Positions 37,448 through 47,211 of a stretch of DNA of 64,000 bases are shown piece after piece. Origin of the DNA: Legionella clemsonensis (GTDB lineage Bacteria > Pseudomonadota > Gammaproteobacteria > Legionellales > Legionellaceae); the NCBI RefSeq assembly GCF_002240035.1, contig NZ_CP016397.1:974001-1038000 (forward strand). The letters run 5' to 3'. Numbering within the stretch: the stretch's first letter is position 1; every line of letters begins with the position of its first letter. The position numbers and the translations under genes were made by a program. Below the pieces are notes generated by a model. The model saw only the letters and a program-made list of their open reading frames with translations. It did no database searches and was not told the DNA's origin.

Positions 37448-38877
37448 CTATTATTCATGCTAAAAACAACTAGCTCTTTGGAGGGAATATAGCCAAAGGC
37501 TTGCCCCCCAATAACCCGTTTTGTTTCCGGATTTACAAGCAGTTTTATCTCCGTTAATAAAGAGGAATGAGCAAAAAGGTTAATCCAGTAAGGCAATTGG
37601 GGAGTTGTCCAAACAATAAGCGATCTGCCTTTGGGTAAATACTCTTTTGTAGGTTGAATCAGCCATAGATTTTTTGTGGGGAGTGTTGTAGCAATATTTC
37701 CTAAAAGCCAATAAGAATCAGAAACAATGTAATCCCGCTTGCTAGAGTCAGCTTTAATGAACTCTAATATTTGCTGTAATGACACTTGCTTGCGTTTTGT
37801 GTGGTCTGAATGACTGTTGTAAATTAAAATAAGAAAATAAAGGACTTGCGTCGCTGCGCATAAGACAAAAAATGAAATTACCTTAGTTTTTAAAGCTGGA
37901 CTGTATTTAAGTTGACTAAAGTAGAGGACAGGACATAAAAATAATATCGGAATTAGCCAGCGTGTTTCAAATTCACTAAATCTGCCCAGTATAACAATTG
38001 TGGCAAGAATAGGTAGACATAGTAAATGATAACGATACAGCAGCAAATCGCTCTTTTGTTTAAATTGACTTCCATGAAAAAAAATGGCTGCAACGAAAAG
38101 AGGCGCTGTGAAAAGTAAGCTTGTTTTGAATAATTGAACAAGCCCGTATAAGTAAGTCACTCCAGAAGGATTTAGTTTATAAGCACTGGCAAAGCCCAAA
38201 TCAGAATACTTTAAAAGCCAATAGGCATAAGGGCTGGTAATAATCATTGTCATTATTAAGGATACCAGCATAAAGGGATGCATTAACCGCTTGCGGTAGG
38301 CTTGAATGGTTAGAGAACTGATAAAAAAAATTATAAAAAATAATAAATAGTTAAATTTTGCCAGCAAACCTATGCCAATAATCCCTCCAAAACCACCATA
38401 CCAAAAAAATTCGGAACAATGATTGTAGATATGAAACCAATACCAGGTTAAACAGACTGCAAATAAAACTAATATAGAATGGGTGTTGTCTTTTACTAAA
38501 TCAAGACCAATAGATGGGATAAGAGCCCAGGACGCAAGGGCGCACCAGGCCAATACATTATTTTGGCAGTGAAGCTGACTTATCAAATAAAAAAGATAAA
38601 GGCAGCCAAATAATAAAAGGCATTTTAGGAGCGCCAAGCTGAATAAATTAACCCCAAGCACGTGGAAAAAAAAATATTGTAGCCAGGTATAGAGGGGAGG
38701 TTGGTTAGGGTAGCCCGGTAAAAGATTTTGTGCCAGCACCACTTGCTCAGACTCATCAAGCAACAGCACGGAGCCGCGTAATACTAGCCTTATAAACAGA
38801 ATAAAACTTACGAATAACAACAAGCTAATTGCAGGATGCTCAAGCCAAAAATTATTCTTCTTTGTTTGAATATCCAT
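37444..38877 (-). CDS. GT39-like polytopic membrane glycosyltransferase
   Basis: A 477-residue membrane protein with about 11-12 helices. The N-terminal loop has LLLDESEQVVLAQNLLPGYPNQPPLYTW: an acidic pair (DE), then PNQPPLYTW, matching the pattern of ArnT/PMT-type GT39 enzymes in which the acidic pair and a P-P-L-Y/W stretch occur. It probably transfers a sugar from a polyprenyl phosphate in the periplasm; donor and acceptor are unknown. It is the second such protein within 6 kb but lacks a neighbouring ArnC-like gene. ATG at 38877. Confidence 0.72.
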   Translation of the reverse strand: MDIQTKKNNFWLEHPAISLLLFVSFILFIRLVLRGSVLLLDESEQVVLAQNLLPGYPNQPPLYTWLQYFFFHVLGVNLFSLALLKCLLLFGCLYLFYLISQLHCQNNVLAWCALASWALIPSIGLDLVKDNTHSILVLFAVCLTWYWFHIYNHCSEFFWYGGFGGIIGIGLLAKFNYLLFFIIFFISSLTIQAYRKRLMHPFMLVSLIMTMIITSPYAYWLLKYSDLGFASAYKLNPSGVTYLYGLVQLFKTSLLFTAPLFVAAIFFHGSQFKQKSDLLLYRYHLLCLPILATIVILGRFSEFETRWLIPILFLCPVLYFSQLKYSPALKTKVISFFVLCAATQVLYFLILIYNSHSDHTKRKQVSLQQILEFIKADSSKRDYIVSDSYWLLGNIATTLPTKNLWLIQPTKEYLPKGRSLIVWTTPQLPYWINLFAHSSLLTEIKLLVNPETKRVIGGQAFGYIPSKELVVFSMNNS

Positions 38878-38929
38878 ATCTATTATTTTTAACGCACTAA
38901 TTATTAAAAAATAATTATCCTAAAAAAAT

Positions 38930-39163
38930 TCACTTTAAGCTATAAGAATAGGCGATGTACTGTTGTAGTTTTTCATCTTTTTTACAAGATGAGAAAATTG
39001 AAATCAACTGTTGGTTTTTTTTAACGCTTACTTTAATCTGTAGAAAGGGCATTTCAGGTAAGGTAGCGTGATACTCATAGTTTAACCGCATTTGAAATTC
39101 CAAGATGCCTGCAGCGATGAAAAAAAAGACGCCACCTAATATATAAGAAAATAAAGAAATCAT
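38930..39163 (-). CDS. Possible small membrane-anchored protein
   Basis: A 77-residue reverse frame with an N-terminal hydrophobic helix (about 3-21, SLFSYILGGVFFFIAAGIL) followed by a polar domain with lysines. No Shine-Dalgarno is seen before ATG 39163. It lies directly downstream-to-upstream between two real genes and would diverge from the next forward gene by about 25 bases. The composition is protein-like, but evidence is thin. Confidence 0.35.
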   Translation of the reverse strand: MISLFSYILGGVFFFIAAGILEFQMRLNYEYHATLPEMPFLQIKVSVKKNQQLISIFSSCKKDEKLQQYIAYSYSLK

Positions 39164-39187
39164 TGAGTGATTAGCAAGGAGCAGATC

Positions 39188-40444
39188 ATGGATTTTGAGG
39201 AGTGTTTAAAACAATTAATCGCTGAATATACCGATTATGATGAAGAACGTTTTATCTACAAAGATAAAACAACCATTACCTTTGAGACTAAACAAAAGAT
39301 TGAAGCAAGTCTTATCGCGCTAATTTGCCAGTATCTCTCTCAAGATGGATTAACTGCAGAAGCAATACATCCCTATACTAAAAAATTACAGCTTTTATTT
39401 CATCCTGACAAATATCCAGTCAGTTCACCGCAAAATAAATGGCTGCAGAATACATTGAGCGCAGAGGGTATTAAAGATGCGACCTGCTTTAATCTGGTAA
39501 TATTGTGTGAGAAAAAATTAACGGATCCAGAAGCACCGGAATTTCATTATGGAGAAATATTAACGATGGAAGCGTTAATTGCTCAAATCAAAAAAGACAG
39601 GGAAAATGCGAAAACTTACACCCAACGTGCCTTGTTGGACAGCATACTTGCCATGCTAACGTCTGCAGAAGCTTACAATAACCAACTAAATACTATTTCT
39701 ATAATTTGGGCGCAACGCTTAACGCAGTTAATGCCCTATTTAACCACAGGCTACTGTCTCAGTTTTTTTATAGAGGAACTGGCATTGCTTTACGCCGTGA
39801 CGTTTACCTTGTCAAAAGGGGGGCGTTGGCTTGAGCAATCTTCCTTTAGCCAAGGCCAGACAATCGGCCGTATTATGCGAGTCTTTGGTGAGACTATTTT
39901 CACCGCAGTCACAGCACTGGTTGCTCGTTTGACGGAACTAAATATTTTTATGGTTAGAGGGGCCATTAATTTAGGTATTGATGCAGGTAGTGGTATTTAT
40001 AAATTATTAACGGCTTCAGCCGTAGAAGGAACGAGCAGCTCGCATTCCACCAATCAAAGCAAAGCTTTAATATTGGCTCCACAAGATTTATTGGGTGGCA
40101 TACGTTTTAAAACCTTCGAATTAAAAATATTGGCAATGAGCTTCGAACAAAAGGCTAAACAGTTGCAGAGTCAATGGTTTTTAGAGTGGCGTGCTGGTAG
40201 TTATAAAAATGTCACCATTAGAAAAACATTGCGAAAACTGCGAGAGATAGATCGCAGCAATCTTTCTGTACCTGAAAAGCTTGAAAAAGCCGCTGAAATT
40301 ATTACAGCACTTGAAAACAATAAGAAAGTGAATGTCAAAGGAAGCGGAACAGAAAAAACTATCAACATCGCTAAAACACTTCTGGAGCGATTACGTGATT
40401 CGAATGGGGAGGAAATACAAAGCCAGCTTGCAATATCGGTTTAA
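39188..40444 (+). CDS. Hypothetical protein with HPDK (J-domain-like) motif
   Basis: A 418-residue protein of unknown family. Residues 60-76 (IHPYTKKLQLLFHPDKYP) resemble helix II and the HPD loop of J-domains, which stimulate Hsp70; HPDK is at 72-75. Only part of the 70-residue J-domain is evident. Two to three hydrophobic segments follow (about 182-207 and 236-262), then a charged helical C-terminus. The chosen ATG at 39188 has AAGGAG upstream; TTG 39167 is an alternative. Membrane segments and lack of a signal peptide would fit a host-membrane-targeted effector, but this is inferred. Confidence 0.6.
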   Translation: MDFEECLKQLIAEYTDYDEERFIYKDKTTITFETKQKIEASLIALICQYLSQDGLTAEAIHPYTKKLQLLFHPDKYPVSSPQNKWLQNTLSAEGIKDATCFNLVILCEKKLTDPEAPEFHYGEILTMEALIAQIKKDRENAKTYTQRALLDSILAMLTSAEAYNNQLNTISIIWAQRLTQLMPYLTTGYCLSFFIEELALLYAVTFTLSKGGRWLEQSSFSQGQTIGRIMRVFGETIFTAVTALVARLTELNIFMVRGAINLGIDAGSGIYKLLTASAVEGTSSSHSTNQSKALILAPQDLLGGIRFKTFELKILAMSFEQKAKQLQSQWFLEWRAGSYKNVTIRKTLRKLREIDRSNLSVPEKLEKAAEIITALENNKKVNVKGSGTEKTINIAKTLLERLRDSNGEEIQSQLAISV

Positions 40445-40526
40445 CGAGCTGAGGAAATGCGCGGGAGACTATTTCCATTCTTTAATATTTTGTCGATAAT
40501 GCTGACATTTGATTTTTGAGATAGCA

Positions 40527-41876
40527 ATGATTATTTCTATTTATGGTGCGGGCTATGTAGGTTTGGTGTCTGCCGTTTGTATTGCCAAACTTGGTCATGA
40601 AGTTATTTGTGCAGACATTGATGGGCAAAAGATTGCTTTACTTTTAAAGGGGCAATGTCCTATTTATGAAAACGAACTTCCGGAGTTGCTACAAGAGCAG
40701 CTACAATCAAAGCGTTTGCGTTTTACTGCTGATATCAGTGAGGCTATAGAATCAGCTCAGGTACATATTATTGCTACCGGAACGCCTGGTCATGCGGACG
40801 GTAGTGCTGATTTATCCCAAGTATTTGCAGTGGCAAAAAAAGTGGCTCAAGAAGCGAAAGAAAATGGAATATTAGTGACTAAATCAACAGTTCCAGTGGG
40901 AACAGGAGATACTATTCAGAGTCTGGTTAATGAAGAATTAGCAGCTTGTGATAAAAATATCACGATAACAGTAGCCTCCAATCCTGAGTTTCTGCGCGAA
41001 GGAACCGCTGTTAATGATTTTTTAAATGCCGATCGCATTGTTATTGGTGGTAAGGAAGACGCTTTAGCAATTTTAAAAATGATCTACCAACCTCTGGTGG
41101 ATAGAGGTGTTCCTCTTCTAAGTATGAGTCTTTGTTCTGCAGAATTAACCAAATATTCAGCCAATGCCATGCTTGCCTGCAGAATCAGTTTTATGAATCA
41201 AATGAGTCAAATTGCTGAAAAATTTGATGCAAACATCGATGACATTCGGGAAGGTATCGGGCTTGATCATCGTATAGGTCCTTATTTTTTACAAGCAGGT
41301 ATCGGCTATGGTGGCTCCTGTTTTCCTAAAGATGTCCGCGCACTCATGCAGCTTGCCAAATCGCATGATTTCGATACAAGTCTTTTACAAGCCATTGATA
41401 GGATCAATGAAGTACAAAAAAAGTGGATTTTTAATCAATTAACGAGCTATTTTGAACATAATCTTAAAGATTTAAACATTGGTATTTGGGGACTGGCCTT
41501 TAAACCAGGGACCGACGATCTACGTGAAGCAAGCAGTTTAGTTGCCATAAAGGCTTTATTAGACGCTGGGGTAAAACTTCACATTTATGATCCAGTCGCA
41601 ATATCTGCGGCACAAAAAATATTGCCTAAGGATAGCGCGATTCATTGGTGCAATTCATCAGAAGCAGTACTTGATAACAATCTGGATGCTTTGGTGATTG
41701 TTACTGAATGGCCAGAATTTAAAAAATTCAATCTATCTCTCTTAAAGGAGAAATTACACGATGCTCCTGTTATTGATGGTCGAAACTGTTTTGAACTTGC
41801 CAATATGGCTGCTGCAAAATTAACGTATTATTCAGTAGGACGCCCAAAAGTTGGTGGTTTCCCCCTTGTCCAATAG
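40527..41876 (+). CDS. ugd: UDP-glucose 6-dehydrogenase
   Basis: Oxidises UDP-glucose to UDP-glucuronate with two NAD+, giving the precursor of uronic acids and 4-amino-arabinose. The NAD motif GAGYVG is at residues 7-12, the active-site Cys265 in GYGGSCFPKD, and FKPGTDDLREASS closes the NAD domain. At 449 residues it has normal size. The start ATG 40527 gives the canonical MIISIYGAGYVGL. TTG 40509 is possible but less likely. galU follows 12 bases downstream, so both steps from UTP plus glucose-1-phosphate to UDP-glucuronate are in one operon. Confidence 0.95.
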   Translation: MIISIYGAGYVGLVSAVCIAKLGHEVICADIDGQKIALLLKGQCPIYENELPELLQEQLQSKRLRFTADISEAIESAQVHIIATGTPGHADGSADLSQVFAVAKKVAQEAKENGILVTKSTVPVGTGDTIQSLVNEELAACDKNITITVASNPEFLREGTAVNDFLNADRIVIGGKEDALAILKMIYQPLVDRGVPLLSMSLCSAELTKYSANAMLACRISFMNQMSQIAEKFDANIDDIREGIGLDHRIGPYFLQAGIGYGGSCFPKDVRALMQLAKSHDFDTSLLQAIDRINEVQKKWIFNQLTSYFEHNLKDLNIGIWGLAFKPGTDDLREASSLVAIKALLDAGVKLHIYDPVAISAAQKILPKDSAIHWCNSSEAVLDNNLDALVIVTEWPEFKKFNLSLLKEKLHDAPVIDGRNCFELANMAAAKLTYYSVGRPKVGGFPLVQ

Positions 41877-41888
41877 GAGTATAAAAGG

Positions 41889-42761
41889 ATGCAAGTTAAA
41901 AAGGCTGTTTTTCCAGTCGCAGGATTAGGCTCTCGTTTTTTACCGGCAACGAAGGCAAATCCTAAAGAAATGTTACCCATAGTGGATAAGCCTCTTATTC
42001 AATACGCTGTTGAGGAAGCAGTTCGGGCAGGCATTACTCACATGATTTTTATCACAAGCTCAAGTAAAAGGGCCATTGAAGATCATTTTGACAATCATTT
42101 TGAATTGGAAAAACGTCTTGAAGAACAAGGAAAAGAAAATCTGCTGGAGTTGGTTCAAAATGTTTCACCACCAGGTATTCAATTTACCTATGTTAGACAA
42201 AATCAACCGTTAGGACTTGGCCATGCTGTGCTTTGTGCTGAACATGTCATTGGTAATGAGCCCTTTGCTGTGTTATTGGCTGATGATTTAATCGATGATT
42301 CAAGACTCCCTTGTCTTTCGGCCATGACTGAACATTTTAACAGAGATAATTTATCGGTTTTAGCAGTACAACCGGTTCCCTGGCATGATGTGCCGCAATA
42401 TGGTGTAGTTCGTGTGGTTGATGCCGGTGAAAATTATTCAACTATACTTGCTATGGTGGAAAAGCCAAAAAGAGAACTTGCGCCGTCTAATCTTGCTGCG
42501 GTGGGGCGCTATATTTTTACACCACAAATTTTTGCCTGTTTGAAGAAAACAGTCCCAGATCAGTGTGGCGAAATTCAATTAACGGAAGGTATTAGAAGTT
42601 TATTAACTGAACAAAAAGTGCAAGCTTACCAGTTTTTGGGAAAACGTTATGATTGCGGTTCAAAATTAGGATATTTACAAGCTACTGTCGAGTTAGGTTT
42701 AAATCATCCTGAAATCGGGCAAGAATTTAAAGCTTATTTACAACTATTAGCCAATGATTAG
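41889..42761 (+). CDS. galU: GalU, UTP-glucose-1-phosphate uridylyltransferase
   Basis: Makes UDP-glucose from UTP and glucose-1-phosphate. The nucleotide-binding signature GLGSRFLPATKANPKEMLPI is near the N-terminus, with YAVEEAVRAGI, PLGLGHAVLCA and VEKPKRELAPSNLAAVGRY following. The 290 residues match the family. Strong ribosome sites (AGGAG and AAAAGG) precede ATG 41889. It supplies the substrate of the upstream ugd. Confidence 0.96.
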   Translation: MQVKKAVFPVAGLGSRFLPATKANPKEMLPIVDKPLIQYAVEEAVRAGITHMIFITSSSKRAIEDHFDNHFELEKRLEEQGKENLLELVQNVSPPGIQFTYVRQNQPLGLGHAVLCAEHVIGNEPFAVLLADDLIDDSRLPCLSAMTEHFNRDNLSVLAVQPVPWHDVPQYGVVRVVDAGENYSTILAMVEKPKRELAPSNLAAVGRYIFTPQIFACLKKTVPDQCGEIQLTEGIRSLLTEQKVQAYQFLGKRYDCGSKLGYLQATVELGLNHPEIGQEFKAYLQLLAND

Positions 42762-42997
42762 TACAGTCTTGCACAGGGACAACAATTTTTATGGGATTAT
42801 TGTGAATAAAGTAAAGCAATTTAAAAACGGATTTTTGTACGGGATGGTTTTGCTGGCACTCGCAAAGACGCAATTTTAGGTTTTCGTGCTATGCAAGGTT
42901 AAAATAATGTTAAGAATAAAAACAATCAAAGATAAACTTGAACTTGGTCCAGCATCTCTGGCAAGATGCTGACAGGTTGATATTCCAGCGAGGAACT

Positions 42998-43747
42998 ATG
43001 AAAATTCTGGTTGCAGTGAAGCGAGTAATAGACCCCTATGTTAAAATTCGGGTTAAAACGGATAACACTGGGGTGGAAACACAAAATATTAAAATGTCCA
43101 TGAATCCCTTTGACGAAATTGCAGTTGAAGAAGCTGTTCGTCTAAAGGAAAAAAATGATGCTCATGAAATTATTGCTGTATCGATTGGTCCTGACGCAAG
43201 TCAGGAAACGCTGCGGCATGCCCTTGCCTTGGGAGCTGATCGAGCAATTCTCGTTCGTATAGAGAGACATCTTTGCAGCTTGAATGTTGCAAAAATACTG
43301 CAAAAAATTGTGGAAAAAGAACAACCCCAATTAGTTTTAATGGGTAAGCAATCTATTGATGGTGATAATAATCAAACTCCTCAAATGCTTGCTGCTTTAC
43401 TGGACTGGCCTCAGGCAACGTTTGCTTCAAATTTGACAGTCCAGGAAAAAACGATTGAAGTAACGCGTGAAATTGATGGTGGTTTAGAGACATTGGCTAT
43501 GCCACTACCAGCAGTAGTTAGCACGGATTTACGCTTAAATGAACCTCGGTATGCAAGCTTGCCTAATATTATGAAAGCAAAGCGTAAGACTTTGGATATC
43601 ATCGAATGTGACGCACTTGGATTGACGTTGAAGGAGCACATTCAAATTATTTCTACAATGCCTCCACCCTCAAGAAGTGGTGGTGTCAAAGTCAGCTCTG
43701 TCAGTGAATTAATTAATAAATTAAAATTTGAAGCCAAAGTGCTTTAA
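42998..43747 (+). CDS. etfB: Electron transfer flavoprotein, beta subunit
   Basis: Beta subunit of ETF, the FAD/AMP heterodimer that carries electrons from acyl-CoA dehydrogenases to ETF-ubiquinone oxidoreductase. The N-terminus MKILVAVKRVIDPYVKIRV and the segments NPFDEIAVEEAVRLKE and LVLMGKQSIDGDNNQTPQM are characteristic. At 249 residues it has the normal length. The start ATG 42998 has GCGAGGAA upstream; an in-frame ATG at 42938 would add 20 untypical residues. etfA follows after 12 bases. Confidence 0.96.
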   Translation: MKILVAVKRVIDPYVKIRVKTDNTGVETQNIKMSMNPFDEIAVEEAVRLKEKNDAHEIIAVSIGPDASQETLRHALALGADRAILVRIERHLCSLNVAKILQKIVEKEQPQLVLMGKQSIDGDNNQTPQMLAALLDWPQATFASNLTVQEKTIEVTREIDGGLETLAMPLPAVVSTDLRLNEPRYASLPNIMKAKRKTLDIIECDALGLTLKEHIQIISTMPPPSRSGGVKVSSVSELINKLKFEAKVL

Positions 43748-43759
43748 TAGGGAGACAGA

Positions 43760-44698
43760 ATGAGCACTTTAGTAATCGTTGAACATAACAATGAGTCCAT
43801 GCATTCAGCAACGCGTAATACTCTTTCTGCGGCAATGGAATTAAAACAGGATGTCATACTTTTAGTTGCGGGATATCAATGTCAAGCTGTCGCTGAAGAA
43901 GCTGCTGCTATAGCGGGTGTTCACGCTGTTTGGCTGATTGATAATATTGTCTTTGAGCATCAATTGGCTGAAACCATGGCTGAATTAATTACCTCCATTG
44001 CGAATTCATTTACGGCCATTTTGGCACCTGCCTCAACATTTGGTAAAAATCTACTGCCACGTGTCGCAGCCAGATTAGATGTTGCCCAGGTGTCTGATGT
44101 TAGTCGGATTATTGATAAAGATACTTTTGAGCATCCCATCTATGCGGGTAATGCTATTGAAACAGTAAAGGTTTTAGATGCTATCAAGATTCTTACTATT
44201 CGCACGACGGCTTTTGATGCGATAACTGAGAGTCAATCTTCTTGTTGTATAGAACGAATTGACAAATCTATTCAAGAAAGTAGCACCAGGTTTGTTAAGC
44301 ACGAATTAAGTCGATCCGAACGTCCTGATTTAGGCAGCGCTAAAATAGTTGTTTCGGGTGGAAGAGGACTGCAAAGCGCTGAAAAGTTTAAATTAATTGA
44401 AGAGCTGGCTGATGCATTAGGAGCGGCAGTGGGTGCTTCAAGGGCGGCTGTTGATGCAGGTTTTGTTCCCAATGATTATCAGGTTGGACAAACTGGAAAA
44501 ATTGTTGCTCCATCACTGTATATTGCGGTTGGAATTTCTGGGGCGGTTCAACATTTGGCTGGCATGAAGGATTCCAAAGTTATCGTGGCTATCAATAAAG
44601 ATGAAGACGCACCAATCCTGCAAATTGCTACCTATGGATTGGTAGGAGATTTATTCGAGTTGGTGCCTGAATTGATTGAGCAATTGAAAGTTAATTAG
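43760..44698 (+). CDS. etfA: Electron transfer flavoprotein, alpha subunit
   Basis: Alpha subunit of ETF; its C-terminal domain holds the FAD. The 312 residues contain the ETF-alpha signature near the C-terminus (DAGFVPNDYQVGQTGKIVAP, then LYIAVGISGAVQHLAGM and INKDEDAPI). It follows etfB with a good ribosome site and forms an operon with it. No acyl-CoA dehydrogenase is adjacent. Confidence 0.96.
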   Translation: MSTLVIVEHNNESMHSATRNTLSAAMELKQDVILLVAGYQCQAVAEEAAAIAGVHAVWLIDNIVFEHQLAETMAELITSIANSFTAILAPASTFGKNLLPRVAARLDVAQVSDVSRIIDKDTFEHPIYAGNAIETVKVLDAIKILTIRTTAFDAITESQSSCCIERIDKSIQESSTRFVKHELSRSERPDLGSAKIVVSGGRGLQSAEKFKLIEELADALGAAVGASRAAVDAGFVPNDYQVGQTGKIVAPSLYIAVGISGAVQHLAGMKDSKVIVAINKDEDAPILQIATYGLVGDLFELVPELIEQLKVN

Positions 44699-44733
44699 TA
44701 AGGGCAAGAAAGTTGACGTGTGGGTTAAATTCT

Positions 44734-44760
44734 GCTCCAGGTGTACTTTTTACCTGGAGC
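44734..44760. terminator. Hairpin after etfA
   Basis: GCTCCAGGT (44734-44742) and ACCTGGAGC (44752-44760) form a perfect 9-bp stem; the loop GTACTTTTT contains the T-run rather than the 3' side. It ends the etfBA unit and lies 30 bases upstream of ald. Termination efficiency is uncertain because no T-tract follows the stem. Confidence 0.5.
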
Positions 44761-44792
44761 AATGACATTAGCCGGTTTTGTAAGGAAAAATT

Positions 44793-45911
44793 ATGTTTGT
44801 AGGTGTGCCAAAAGAAATCAAGCCCCAGGAGAATCGGGTCGGTCTTGTTCCTGGAAGTGTGCGAGAAATTATAAGAGCAGGTAGTAATGTGCTTGTGGAA
44901 AAAGGGGCTGGTTTAGGGATTGGGATAAGTGATGAGCACTATGTAACTGCAGGTGCGGAAATAGTGGCAACTGCGGATGAAGTATTTGAGCGTGCGGAGT
45001 TAATCGTTAAAGTTAAGGAACCTCAGCCGATAGAATGCAAACGTCTACGTGAAGGACAAACGATATTTACTTATTTGCATTTAGCGCCAGATCCTCAGCA
45101 AACACGCTTGCTCAAAGAGTCCGGTGCAACTGCAATTGCTTATGAAACCGTAACGCAAAACGATGGTGGATTACCTTTATTAACCCCCATGTCGCAAGTA
45201 GCTGGACGTATGTCAATTCAAGCTGGAGCCCACTGCCTGGAGATGGCGCAAGGGGGGAGTGGTGTTTTATTGGGAGGAGTTCCTGGCGTCGCACCTGCTA
45301 ATGTAGTGGTAATTGGTGGGGGAGTAGTTGGTAGTAACGCAGTACGTATGGCGATGGGTATGGAAGCACGTGTTATTGTAATTGATAAGTCTCTCCCTCG
45401 TTTACGTGAACTTGATTTTCAATTTGGTTCCAAATTACATACCATTTATGCGACAGTAGAATCTCTAGAGCACTATGTAAGGGAAGCGGATTTGGTGATT
45501 GGTGCTGTGTTAGTGCCAGGGGCTGCGGCACCAAAGCTGGTTACAAGAGCAATGCTGAAATCGATGAGACCGGGTTCGGTTGTGGTTGATGTTGCAATTG
45601 ATCAAGGTGGTTGTTTTGAAACAAGTAAACCCACAACCCATCAGCAACCTACTTATGTTGTAGAGAATGTGGTGCATTACTGTGTGGCGAATATGCCAGG
45701 CGCTGTTCCAAGAACTTCAACATTTGCCTTAAATAATGCCACGTTACCTTTCATAATGAGTTTGGTAACGAAGGGTGTTAAATTGGCATTGCTTAGTGAT
45801 GGTCATCTTCTCAATGGATTAAATGTCCATAAAGGAATGATTACCTGCGAAGCAGTAGCCCGTGATCTCGGCTATGAATACATTGAAGCAGCAGAAGCGC
45901 TAGCAAGTTAA
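44793..45911 (+). CDS. ald: L-alanine dehydrogenase
   Basis: NAD-dependent oxidative deamination of L-alanine to pyruvate and ammonium (reversible). The 372 residues show the family start MFVGVPKEIKPQENRVGLVP, KVKEPQPIE with the substrate lysine, FTYLHLAPD with the catalytic histidine, and the NAD fold VIGGGVVGSNAVRMA (near 170-184). The end GLNVHKGMITCEAVA is typical. Legionella uses amino acids as main carbon source, so alanine catabolism is fitting. It stands alone. Confidence 0.96.
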   Translation: MFVGVPKEIKPQENRVGLVPGSVREIIRAGSNVLVEKGAGLGIGISDEHYVTAGAEIVATADEVFERAELIVKVKEPQPIECKRLREGQTIFTYLHLAPDPQQTRLLKESGATAIAYETVTQNDGGLPLLTPMSQVAGRMSIQAGAHCLEMAQGGSGVLLGGVPGVAPANVVVIGGGVVGSNAVRMAMGMEARVIVIDKSLPRLRELDFQFGSKLHTIYATVESLEHYVREADLVIGAVLVPGAAAPKLVTRAMLKSMRPGSVVVDVAIDQGGCFETSKPTTHQQPTYVVENVVHYCVANMPGAVPRTSTFALNNATLPFIMSLVTKGVKLALLSDGHLLNGLNVHKGMITCEAVARDLGYEYIEAAEALAS

Positions 45912-46180
45912 AGAAACCAATTAAGTGTTTAATTCAAATTTACAGAATGTGACTGATAGTCTGGTAAGGCGCAGCATAGTCAATGTTGTTAAAAAAAGGT
46001 TCAATGAACTGATCCTTGATTGCGCTGCACTTTATTGATGTCACAGACTTACATCAATTCATAGGCAATTAAATCCAGAGAATTAAATTTGCTATAAATT
46101 ATCTATATCATCAAAAATGTATTGGTCTCTTTTTTCTTTTTAATAGAAGCTAAATATAGCTATGTCGCGAGGTAGTTTAT

Positions 46181-47007
46181 ATGTCCAGTAAAATTATTCA
46201 ATTTTACGATTTACACCCAATTAACTACAACCAAATTACTTCTAGTCTTGAAGATAAGTATCATCATTTAGACTGTATAACTCAAAAACAATTATCAGAT
46301 TTTGATCAAGATCATTACGAGGGCTCTGAGGCAATTGAGATATTGGCTCATTCTATTGGTCTTGAGCAAATTCACCAGGTTCTTGATATAGGATGTGGTG
46401 TTGGGGGACATCGCGATATTTAGCTTACCACTATGGTTGTCAAGTTTTTGGGTTAGATATTACTCAATCGCGTATCGAAGCAGCAATTAAGCTTACGGCA
46501 TTATGTGGCTTAAGTCACTTAGTAAAATTTCAACAGGGTGATGCAACCTGTATGCCTTTTGCAAATCAGCAGTTTGATAGGGTCATTGGGCAAGAGGCCT
46601 GGGTACATATCGCTGACAAAAAAGCTCTATTTAGTGAGTGTAAAAGGGTACTAAAACCCTGTGGTAAATTAGGATTTACTGATGTGGTTATTAAAAAAGA
46701 TTTGACTTCAAAAGAACTACTAAGACTTCATGAAGAAATGGCTTGTTACGGTTTGATTACATCAAATGAATATGAGGATGAAATAAAACAAGGAAATCTT
46801 ACCCTGACGGGGAAAGAGGATTTATCCAGTAATTGGGCGAATATTTTATCAGATAGATTGAAAATGTATCGCAATTTAAAGGAATATACGATAAAAAAAT
46901 TTGGGGAAGAGTATTTTTTACAATGGGATAAAGCTTACGCATTTTATGTTGATTTATTTGTGAAAGGAAAGCTAGGTGGTATGCGTTTCATAGCCCAATC
47001 CAACTAA
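46181..47007 (+). pseudogene. SAM-dependent methyltransferase, frameshifted
   Basis: A class I methyltransferase like the sarcosine/dimethylglycine or phosphoethanolamine N-methyltransferases. The first part shows FYDLHPINYNQI, FDQDHYEGSEAIE and the SAM motif VLDIGCGVGG. The sequence then leaves frame and stops at 46423. The other frame continues exactly from TSRYLAYHYGCQVFGLDIT to the end at 47007. Adding one G to the run of five at 46403-46407 restores a 275-residue protein (GCGVGGTSRYL). It is a recent mutation, a phase-variable tract, or a sequencing error. The start ATG 46181 has GCGAGG upstream. Confidence 0.8.
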
Positions 47008-47211
47008 CTACAATTACCTTCATAACAAACACTGTTTGCAATATAAGATAGCTTGATAAAGCGACGCTAGAGCGTGAATGATCTAATTAGCACGAAGAGC
47101 GTATTACTTATTTAAATCTGGCGCTCAGCGTGTAAAACTCATGTCTTAAACATCTGCTGCTACACCAGATTTGCCATCGTTTAGATTTATTCTCCAGTGG
47201 CAAGAGCCACA

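Noticed and set aside
46181-47007. Programmed ribosomal frameshifting in the methyltransferase
   Set aside because: The G-run is not a classical slippery heptamer, no downstream pseudoknot was seen, and related enzymes are made from one frame; mutation or sequencing error is simpler.
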